NCBI GenBank assembly: GCA_018903015.1
Contig: JAHIPR010000124.1
Span: 1-6,513 of the forward strand
Direction: 5' to 3'
DNA length: 6,513 nt
Source of the DNA: a bacterium
GTDB lineage: Bacteria > Atribacterota > JS1 > SB-45 > 34-128
The translations under genes were made by a program, and so were the position numbers. The notes below the pieces were generated by a model. It worked only from the letters and a program-made list of their open reading frames with translations, ran no database searches and had not been told where the DNA came from. Shown here piece after piece: positions 1 to 5,258 of the stretch (positions are counted from its first letter, which is position 1; every line of letters begins with the position of its first letter).

Positions 1-180
1 ACACAGAGGACACTCCCTTTTGGTACATCAAAAGACGTAAGAAAGGAAGTCAACGAACGCTGCCAGATATTTGGGAAGGGAGGAGGTTTTGTATTTAATA
101 CTATTCACAACATTCAATCAAAAGTTCCTATTGAAAATCTTATGGCTATGTTTCAAATTGTAAAAGAATTTAGATTTTAA
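1..180 (+). CDS. C-terminal fragment of a uroporphyrinogen decarboxylase-like (UroD/MtaA superfamily) protein
   Basis: An open frame runs from the first base to a TAA at 178-180, giving 59 residues; the start lies outside the window. The fragment has the typical end of UroD-like proteins: a TLPFGT motif (residues 4-9) followed by a VRKEV helix, the glycine-rich strand GKGGGFVFN (25-33), the HNIQ turn (36-39), and a last helix introduced by VPIEN (42-46). In family members this is the final strand and helix of the TIM barrel. The superfamily includes true uroporphyrinogen decarboxylases and corrinoid/CoM methyltransferases such as MtaA. The position where MtaA-type enzymes carry their last zinc-ligand cysteine appears to be His36 here. 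The sequence looks like the uncharacterised UroD-like group often found beside sugar genes, so haem synthesis is unlikely. It lies 44 bp upstream of the isomerase gene on the same strand and may share its transcript. The superfamily call is fairly sure; the reaction is unknown. Confidence 0.75.
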   Translation, partial: TQRTLPFGTSKDVRKEVNERCQIFGKGGGFVFNTIHNIQSKVPIENLMAMFQIVKEFRF

Positions 181-184
181 TAAA

Positions 185-208
185 AATATTTAAATTAATT
201 CAAATATT
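185..208. promoter_or_regulatory. AT-rich near-perfect palindrome, candidate operator
   Basis: A 24-bp dyad lies in the 44-bp gap between the UroD-like gene and the isomerase gene. AATATTT at 185-191 is matched by AAATATT at 202-208, and the inner bases 193-200 also pair, so 11 of 12 half-site positions are symmetric (mismatch 192/201). It could be a regulator site or a weak mRNA hairpin ahead of the isomerase SD-like GAAAAGGAA (211-219). All but one of its bases are A or T, so chance symmetry is a real possibility. It lacks the central CG common in LacI-family operators. Confidence 0.25.
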
Positions 209-224
209 ATGAAAAGGAAAAAAA

Positions 225-995
225 ATGCAATATTCGTTATGTATAGACTCAATATATTCCAGAGAAAATTTAGAGGAAAAACTTACCAGAATAAAGCAGG
301 CAAGATTTAAATTTATTGAATTCTGGGACTGGCGGGATAAAGATTTTGAGCTAATTATAAATAGTGGTTTGAAAGTTTCGAATTTTAGTGGAAATAGAAT
401 ATCATCTTTAACTTTAGATGATAAAGAAAGAGTTATTCAAGAAGTAAATGCTTCTATGGATGCAGCAAAGAGGTTAAAATGTGACCGTATTATGTTGTTA
501 TCAGATATATTAGAAGGTGATGGAAGTGTAAAGATTAATCCAATAAGCGGTGAAAAAAAATTACTCCGCTTGTATGATAATCTTAGAATTCTTGTTGAGG
601 CTGCCAAAAAGAGAGACATTATGTTGGTGATTGAACCTTTAAATTCTTTAAGGGACCATAAAAATTATTTTTTAGACAATTTTCAAATAACCCTTGAATT
701 GGTTAAATCAGTAAATTCTGAGAATCTTAAGGTGCTTTATGATATATATCATATGCAAATTATGGAGGGAAATGTCTTAGACACTCTACAAAAATATCAC
801 CAATTTATAGGATATATTCATGTAGCAAATGTTCCTTACAGATGTGAGCCCTGGACCGGAGAACTTGACTTCAAATTTATTCTTAAAGAACTCTCTAAAG
901 TATATTCAGGGTTTATAGGTTTTGAATTTTTTGTTAAAGAAAAAAGTTTTACTTATGAAAAACTCTACGAATGGATTCAATCAATTAATTTTTAA
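225..995 (+). CDS. TIM-barrel sugar isomerase/epimerase, hydroxypyruvate isomerase-like (AP-endonuclease-2 fold)
   Basis: This 256-residue protein matches the usual length (about 255-260) of Hyi-like members of the xylose isomerase-like TIM-barrel family. These are cytoplasmic, metal-dependent enzymes that isomerise or epimerise keto sugars and keto acids. Visible motifs: VIEPLN with Glu137, LYDIYHMQ with Asp173 and His176, IHVANVP with His199, EPWTGELDF (208-216), and GFEF with Glu234. Glu137, Asp173, His199 and Glu234 fit the expected metal/catalytic set; His199 aligns with a Gln in E. coli Hyi. The N-terminus, with FIEFW at 30-34, is a normal first-barrel region. The ATG at 225 is preceded by a modest GAAAAGGAA SD (211-219). 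Because iolG lies in the same locus, a role on a keto-inositol or its ring-opened product (compare IolE, IolI and the Thermotoga IolO epimerase) is at least as likely as hydroxypyruvate isomerisation. The family is certain; the substrate is inferred. Confidence 0.85.
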   Translation: MQYSLCIDSIYSRENLEEKLTRIKQARFKFIEFWDWRDKDFELIINSGLKVSNFSGNRISSLTLDDKERVIQEVNASMDAAKRLKCDRIMLLSDILEGDGSVKINPISGEKKLLRLYDNLRILVEAAKKRDIMLVIEPLNSLRDHKNYFLDNFQITLELVKSVNSENLKVLYDIYHMQIMEGNVLDTLQKYHQFIGYIHVANVPYRCEPWTGELDFKFILKELSKVYSGFIGFEFFVKEKSFTYEKLYEWIQSINF

Positions 996-1054
996 AAAAG
1001 AAATAATAATCATTCAAACGTATAGATAGATATACCATGATTATAGAAGCAGTT

Positions 1055-1075
1055 CTTTCTCTTAAAAAGAGGAAG
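1055..1075 (+). promoter_or_regulatory. Imperfect hairpin in the gap before the binding-protein gene
   Basis: CTTTCTCTT (1055-1063) and AAGAGGAAG (1067-1075) can form a nine-pair stem with one G-U pair and an AAA loop. No T-run follows on either strand, so it is not a convincing intrinsic terminator. It lies in the 161-bp gap between the isomerase gene and the transporter genes, the longest gap in the window and the most likely site for a transporter promoter or control element. A TATAAA at 1076-1081 could serve as a -10 box, but I see no good -35 at the right spacing, so no promoter is called. Confidence 0.25.
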
Positions 1076-1101
1076 TATAAAAATAAAGCCAGGAGGAGGC
1101 G

Positions 1102-1113
1102 GTGAAGAAATAA
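1102..1113 (+). other. SD-preceded minimal reading frame (GTG-Lys-Lys-stop), possible leader or relic start
   Basis: A repeated AGGAGG (1091-1099) is followed by GTG AAG AAA TAA. Read as coding, this gives the tripeptide Met-Lys-Lys. It overlaps the TGA (1103-1105) of a 22-codon frame that opens at ATG 1037 and ends in four arginines encoded by the same AGG-rich tract. The 22-codon frame has no SD of its own. The sequence might be a tiny leader that loads ribosomes upstream of the transporter genes, the dead start of a lost gene (MKK is a common start for exported proteins), or simply a chance purine tract. Nothing here proves translation. Confidence 0.2.
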
Positions 1114-1156
1114 GGCTGCTTAAATATTTTTACATTATAAAAAGGAGGTAAAGTTA

Positions 1157-2311
1157 ATGTTTAAGAGGATTTTAAATACTTGGGTAATAAGTTTATTGTT
1201 AATTGTAATGGTTTTGGGTATTTTTTCTTTAAATATCGGCGCTCAAGAAAAAATTAAGTTGGTGTATATAACTGCCGGAGATGTGAATATGCTTGCTCTT
1301 GGCCAACATGTAATAGGCCCTCAGTTTAACGAAAAGTATCCTAATGTAAGTGTAATGACCGTTCATGTTGGTCCTGGAAACGCAGGCTCTCGTTTAATTT
1401 TTGAGAAAATTATGGCAGATAAGGATAAAAAAGAGGGTGATATAGATATAGCGATGGTACACCAAATTTTCTTGAAATGGGCACTAGAGGAAGGCGATCT
1501 TCTTCTTGATTATGCCAAAGATATAGATACCTGGCAATATATTACTTCGCCATTTGCCAAAAAATCTCTTGGTGTTGACGTAGAAGGATATTGTATGCCT
1601 ATGTTCCATAGCCAGGCAGTTATTGCCTACAATCCTAAACTTGTTCCAAATCCACCAAAGACCTATGAAGAAATTGTCAAATGGGCTAAAGAGAATCCCG
1701 GAAAGTTCGGATACAATGGAATAAAAGGAGGAATGTCTGGAGTAGCCTTTACCTGTGGTTGGATTTACTGGAAGACCGGAAAATATGAAAAGTACGCCGT
1801 TACCGGGCCTTTTGATGAAGCCGAAATTGCTACCTGGGAAGAACCAATTAAAGAGTTAAAAGAATTTAATAAAAATGTTACTTTAACCGGCGGAAACGTA
1901 GCTACTCTCGATGCACTAAATAGAGGTGAAATTTGGATGGGACCGGTCTGGGTTGATATGTTCTTAAGCTGGATGGCAGAAGGCAAATTAGATCCTGCAT
2001 CCCGCATTCTTCTCCCTGAACCAGGTATGCCCGGACAACCTATGTATTTTATAATTCCTAAGAATTCACCTAACCCCGAAGAAGCGAAAAATTTTGTTGA
2101 ATTTGTTACTTCGCCAGCAGTACAGGCCGAAGAGATTGTAAAGAGATTTAATTGGTATCCCGGAATCGACGGAAGTTATGTTAAAGATTTTGTTAGCAAG
2201 GAAACCTTTGATGTAATATATCAAGATGTAACTCCGGAAATGTTGTCTAAATTTGGTTTGGCGTTCCCTCTTGGCGACTACTTTGATGCCATGTTAGAAG
2301 CAGTTGAATAG
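1157..2311 (+). CDS. Extracellular solute-binding protein of an ABC importer
   Basis: This 384-residue periplasmic receptor captures the substrate and delivers it to the two permeases encoded just downstream. The N-terminus is a classic Sec signal: basic MFKR, a hydrophobic core at about 9-24, and likely cleavage after Ala29 (NIGA before QEK). No lipobox cysteine is present, so the protein should be free in a periplasm and not a lipoprotein. The mature part has the two-lobed family-1/8 pattern: strand KLVYITAG (34-41), a glycine-rich GPGNAGS at 72-78 near the likely ligand cleft, IDIAMVHQ (96-103), AVIAYNPKLVP (154-164) with the following PKTYEE helix, MGPVW (261-265), and FIIPKNSPNPEEAKNFVEF near the C-terminus. 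It resembles YnjB- or Fbp/Pot-like receptors more than maltose-type ones, but this is a by-eye judgement. The start is supported by a strong AAAGGAGGT SD (1141-1149) 7 nt before the ATG. The ligand is unknown; a cyclitol is inferred from iolG. Confidence 0.85.
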   Translation: MFKRILNTWVISLLLIVMVLGIFSLNIGAQEKIKLVYITAGDVNMLALGQHVIGPQFNEKYPNVSVMTVHVGPGNAGSRLIFEKIMADKDKKEGDIDIAMVHQIFLKWALEEGDLLLDYAKDIDTWQYITSPFAKKSLGVDVEGYCMPMFHSQAVIAYNPKLVPNPPKTYEEIVKWAKENPGKFGYNGIKGGMSGVAFTCGWIYWKTGKYEKYAVTGPFDEAEIATWEEPIKELKEFNKNVTLTGGNVATLDALNRGEIWMGPVWVDMFLSWMAEGKLDPASRILLPEPGMPGQPMYFIIPKNSPNPEEAKNFVEFVTSPAVQAEEIVKRFNWYPGIDGSYVKDFVSKETFDVIYQDVTPEMLSKFGLAFPLGDYFDAMLEAVE

Positions 2312-2343
2312 GATTAGGATACAACCAATTTAGGAGAAATTAA

Positions 2344-3246
2344 ATGGGAAACAATTTAAAAAATGAATTGGCTGTTGGAAAGAATGAAATAGGAGTTGGG
2401 GTCGAAAGGCCCCACTCCTATACCAATATTCTTCCTTATATATTAGTATTTCCTGCAGTTATGGTAATTTTATTGTTGTATTTATACCCTTTCCTTGCTT
2501 CGTTTTGGAAAAGCTTTATCAGCAAAGAAGGAGTTTTAAGTTTAGCAAATTATGAGAAAACGCTTCGTATATATCGGTATGATATTTTATTTACTTTGGG
2601 AGTAACTGTACTTAGTACTTTTATTGCTACAGTTGCAAGTATTTTTGTGGCAGTATATTTGAGATTATCTAAAGGCTGGCTATCTAACAGTGTTGGAATT
2701 TTATATCGGTTGCCTATTTTTCTCCCTTTTGTAGTAATTGCCCAGATGATGAGAAGTTTTTTAGCTCCCCATGGAGTACTGAATCTTTTTTTAGCAAAGC
2801 TAAATCTAATTGATATTGAAAATCCTTTACAGCTTTTTAATTGGGTTGGCCTAACTTTCGGTTTTGTATGGAAAGAAGCACCGTTTATGATATTAATTAT
2901 CTGCGGAGGGTTTCAGATGATTGACGATTCTTATATAGAGGCTGCAAGAAGCGTAGGGGCGAAGTTACCTCAAATTATCACCAAGATTCTCATTCCAATG
3001 AATAAACCTACCATTCTTATTGCGGTAACTTTAGTTTTTTGTTCTCTGGTTGGATGTTTTAGTTTTCCTTATATGCTTATTGGAGGGAAGTCCCCGGTTA
3101 CTATAACTGTAGATATTGCTCACCGTGTAAATTATTTTGGTGATTACGGAGTGGCAAATGCATTGGGAGTTTTTTCGTATATTATGGTTAGTTTATTAGC
3201 ACTTTATTATGTAAGAAGTATGATGAAAAAAGGTCTTTATGATTGA
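2344..3246 (+). CDS. ABC importer permease 1 (binding-protein-dependent, MetI-like fold)
   Basis: This 300-residue inner-membrane protein is one half of the channel. After a hydrophilic tail of about 29 residues, membrane segments are seen near 30-52, 82-107, 117-138, 165-189, 223-245 and 272-291, giving the usual six. The cytoplasmic EAA loop that docks on the ATPase is clear: EAARSVGA at 199-206, followed by a PMNKP turn at 218-222. The order receptor-permease-permease-ATPase and the first-segment LVFPA/YPF motifs are typical of PotB, FbpB and sugar type-I importers. The gene begins 32 bp after the receptor gene with an AGGAGA SD (2332-2337) 6 nt before the ATG; no later start would keep the first membrane segment. 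A strong hairpin (2389-2421) lies inside codons 16-26, which encode part of the hydrophilic tail. The permease call is certain; the substrate is not. Confidence 0.9.
   Translation: MGNNLKNELAVGKNEIGVGVERPHSYTNILPYILVFPAVMVILLLYLYPFLASFWKSFISKEGVLSLANYEKTLRIYRYDILFTLGVTVLSTFIATVASIFVAVYLRLSKGWLSNSVGILYRLPIFLPFVVIAQMMRSFLAPHGVLNLFLAKLNLIDIENPLQLFNWVGLTFGFVWKEAPFMILIICGGFQMIDDSYIEAARSVGAKLPQIITKILIPMNKPTILIAVTLVFCSLVGCFSFPYMLIGGKSPVTITVDIAHRVNYFGDYGVANALGVFSYIMVSLLALYYVRSMMKKGLYD
2389..2421 (+). promoter_or_regulatory. Long stem-loop with GAAA tetraloop inside the 5' end of the permease gene
   Basis: ATAGGAGT (2389-2396) pairs with ACTCCTAT (2414-2421); after one unpaired T (2397), GGGG (2398-2401) pairs with CCCC (2410-2413). 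A T-G wobble (2402/2409) and a C-G pair (2403/2408) then close a GAAA loop (2404-2407). That gives 14 pairs with a single bulge and a GNRA tetraloop, far stronger than anything else I see in this AT-rich window. It begins 77 nt after the receptor stop codon and 45 nt after the permease start, so it lies past the zone covered by an initiating ribosome. No T-run follows, so it is not an intrinsic terminator. Structures after a binding-protein gene, as in malE-malF, are known to stabilise the upstream mRNA; that role is inferred here. Confidence 0.7.
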
Positions 3247-3247
3247 C

Positions 3248-3253
3248 GGAGGT
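3248..3253 (+). promoter_or_regulatory. SD site that fixes the permease 2 start
   Basis: GGAGGT sits directly after the permease 1 stop and 5 nt before the ATG at 3259. An in-frame TTG at 3253 overlaps the last base of this site and therefore cannot be the start it serves, so the ATG is preferred. Confidence 0.75.
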
Positions 3254-3258
3254 TGTTA

Positions 3259-4092
3259 ATGCAAAAGAGTTTTTTTAGAAAGACTATCGAAATAATTATC
3301 TTTACGGTATTCATATTTTTTCTGTTTGCTCCCTTGTTAAGTTTGGGGATTTGGTCTGTAGCTTTAAGATGGTATTGGCCTCATACACTTCCCCAAAAGA
3401 TAGGATTTGATTACTGGCTCCAGGCTTTAGGAATTACTAAAAGCTTAACCCTGGGGGCAGTAAACGTAGTGCCGGCTTTTTTGTTAAGTTTAGGTATCGC
3501 CATTATTGTAGTTATAATAACTATGGCAATTGCCATTCCGGCAGGTTACGCATTGGCAAAACTTAAGATTCCTGCTCTTTTAAAGGGCATAATTTTAATA
3601 TTATTTTTATTGCCCCGGGCATTTCCCCAACAGCCGGTATTTCTAAATTTAATGTTGATGTTTAATAAAATAGGATTAACCGGGACAGTGTTAGGAGTAA
3701 TTTTTGTTCATATAGTGGTGGGGTTGGTCTTTGCGGTGTGGATTACTGCAAGTACCTTTAGTTCAATCCCTCCGGAGTTAGAAGAAGCTGCCCGAAGCGT
3801 TGGTGCTACGAGGTTGAAAGCATTTTTTAAAGTGACTTTGCCTATTTCAACACCCGGACTTATAGCCAGTGCGGTATTTGTATTCCTTACTTCAATGGAT
3901 GAATTTACCGGTACTTTTTTTGTAGGATTACCTTTTGTAACTACTCTTCCTATGACTCTCTATTCAGCAAGCGGATCTAATATTCAATTTGCATCGGTAA
4001 TCGCTATATTGTTATTAATTCCTTCAATTCTTTTTATGATAGTGATTCAAAAATTCCTCAAAGCTGAACATTTAGGGGGAATGGGAGGATAA
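3259..4092 (+). CDS. ABC importer permease 2 (binding-protein-dependent, MetI-like fold)
   Basis: From the ATG at 3259 this is a 277-residue inner-membrane protein, normal length for PotC/FbpB-half/MalG-type permeases. Membrane segments are visible near 11-33, 69-99 (two-part hydrophobic stretch), 107-124, 141-165, 200-220 and 244-265. The ATPase-docking EAA loop reads EEAARSVGA at 175-183, followed by PISTPG at 195-200, and is closely similar to the loop in permease 1, as expected for a heterodimeric channel. The short C-terminal tail ends in a glycine-rich HLGGMGG. The gene starts 12 bp after permease 1, so translation is probably coupled. It pairs with permease 1 to carry the substrate from the receptor across the membrane. 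No damage or unusual codon use is apparent. Confidence 0.9.
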   Translation: MQKSFFRKTIEIIIFTVFIFFLFAPLLSLGIWSVALRWYWPHTLPQKIGFDYWLQALGITKSLTLGAVNVVPAFLLSLGIAIIVVIITMAIAIPAGYALAKLKIPALLKGIILILFLLPRAFPQQPVFLNLMLMFNKIGLTGTVLGVIFVHIVVGLVFAVWITASTFSSIPPELEEAARSVGATRLKAFFKVTLPISTPGLIASAVFVFLTSMDEFTGTFFVGLPFVTTLPMTLYSASGSNIQFASVIAILLLIPSILFMIVIQKFLKAEHLGGMGG

Positions 4093-4124
4093 ATTAAAGT
4101 TTTTAAAATACACAGTTATTGCTT

Positions 4125-4130
4125 GGAGGT
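4125..4130 (+). promoter_or_regulatory. SD site that fixes the ATPase start
   Basis: GGAGGT ends 9 nt before ATG 4140. An in-frame TTG at 4119 would place the start upstream of this site and add seven residues (MLGGNFF) encoded largely by the SD itself, so the ATG is preferred. Confidence 0.8.
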
Positions 4131-4139
4131 AATTTTTTT

Positions 4140-5219
4140 ATGGCAAATCTTAAAGTTAATAATTTAAATAAAAATTTTGGCAAGGTCAAAGCGGTTCAAG
4201 AGGTTAGCTTTGAAGCACCAGAAGGTAAAGTATTAAGCCTTTTGGGACCCAGTGGATGTGGCAAAACGACTACACTTCGATGTATTGCCGGTTTTGAAAA
4301 TCCTGACAGAGGAGAGATATATTTAGATGATAGAAAAATCACCACTATTCCTCCTGAAAAGAGGGGTATAGGGATGGTTTTTCAAAATTATGCCCTTTGG
4401 CCGCATATGACTGTTTATGGGAATTTAGCTTTTGGTTTACAAATTAGAAAAGTGCCCAAAAATGAAATAATTAAAAAAATAAAGAAAGTATTGGGTATGG
4501 TACAATTGGAAGGTTACGAAAATAGGTATCCCCGGCAAATGAGCGGCGGGCAGCAGCAGCGTATTGCTATGGCGAGGGCACTGGTATTTGAACCGGGGAT
4601 AATGCTGCTTGATGAACCACTGAGTAATTTGGATGCACAATTAAGGGAAGAGATGCGCTTTGAATTTACTGAATTGCAAAAGAAACTGGGAATTACTGCG
4701 GTTTATGTTACCCATGATCAGGCAGAAGCGCTGGTAATTTCAGATAAAATTGTCATTCTTGATCAAGGTAAAATGGTTCAATTTGGTACGCCGAAGGAAA
4801 TTTACTCTAATCCAAAAAATAAATTTGTGGCAGGGTTTATTGCAGTTACCAGTTTTATTGATGGCAGAATTGATTCATTTATTGAAGGGAAGAAAAAGGT
4901 TATTGTAAAAACCGATGATGGCCTGGTTATTCATGGTTTTGATAATAGTTTTGATATAGGACAAAAGGTTTCGGTTGCCATGAGGATGAATGCAGTTAAA
5001 TTTATTCAAGATGAAAATAAAAGCGATAAAAGTACAGCAAATATATTTAAAGGAAAGATTATTCAATCTTCTTATTTAGGAAATACCATTGATTATAAGA
5101 TAAGAATGGGGAAATGGGAAATTAGGACTAATGCTGAGGCGAAGTATGATTTTAAACTTGGGGAAGAGGTAGCTTTTCACCTGCCACCTGAAGATATTAT
5201 TGTAACTCGAGAAGAATAA
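4140..5219 (+). CDS. ABC importer ATP-binding protein with C-terminal TOBE-like domain (PotA/FbpC-type)
   Basis: This 359-residue cytoplasmic ATPase powers the importer. All nucleotide-binding motifs are present in order: Walker A GPSGCGKTT at 36-44, Q-loop Gln82 in FQNYALWPH, signature MSGGQQQR at 134-141, Walker B IMLLDEP at 154-160 with catalytic Glu159, D-loop SNLD at 162-165, and H-switch His192 in THDQAEAL. Residues from about 235 to the end form a regulatory extension; the last 70 or so, including VSVAMRMNAV and the closing HLPPEDIIV, look like a TOBE_2 fold. This architecture and the YALWPHMTV segment fit the PotA/FbpC/YnjD side of the family, though MalK/UgpC-type sugar ATPases are also TOBE-bearing. 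The linker reads FIAVTSF where relatives often have FIG-x-x-N. The gene follows permease 2 by 47 bp with no terminator visible. The ATPase call is certain. Confidence 0.92.
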   Translation: MANLKVNNLNKNFGKVKAVQEVSFEAPEGKVLSLLGPSGCGKTTTLRCIAGFENPDRGEIYLDDRKITTIPPEKRGIGMVFQNYALWPHMTVYGNLAFGLQIRKVPKNEIIKKIKKVLGMVQLEGYENRYPRQMSGGQQQRIAMARALVFEPGIMLLDEPLSNLDAQLREEMRFEFTELQKKLGITAVYVTHDQAEALVISDKIVILDQGKMVQFGTPKEIYSNPKNKFVAGFIAVTSFIDGRIDSFIEGKKKVIVKTDDGLVIHGFDNSFDIGQKVSVAMRMNAVKFIQDENKSDKSTANIFKGKIIQSSYLGNTIDYKIRMGKWEIRTNAEAKYDFKLGEEVAFHLPPEDIIVTREE

Positions 5220-5258
5220 TTTTACTTTTAAAAAATAAAAAGAAAGGAAGCGTATGTT

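Noticed and set aside
437..619. Minus-strand open frame of 60 codons inside the isomerase gene
   Set aside because: It lies wholly within a confidently identified gene, has no recognisable domain, and is explained as a frame shadow. The same applies to the minus-strand frames at 1765-2007, 4437-4640, 4875-5066 and 5076-5312.
1012..1027. CG-centred LacI-type operator around ATTCAAACGTATAGAT
   Set aside because: Only 5 of 8 half-site positions are symmetric, no better than chance for AT-rich DNA.
1054..1081. Sigma-70 promoter with TTCTTT and TATAAA at 16-bp spacing
   Set aside because: The -10 is good, but the -35 matches the consensus only at its first two T residues and the elements overlap the hairpin; not enough to call.
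2389..2430. Intrinsic terminator at the permease hairpin
   Set aside because: No T-run follows the stem and the hairpin is inside an intact reading frame.
3253..3258. Upstream TTG start for permease 2
   Set aside because: It overlaps the SD; ATG 3259 is correctly spaced.
4119..4139. Upstream TTG start for the ATPase
   Set aside because: It would place the start before the GGAGGT SD and add residues encoded by the SD itself; ATG 4140 gives the normal N-terminus.
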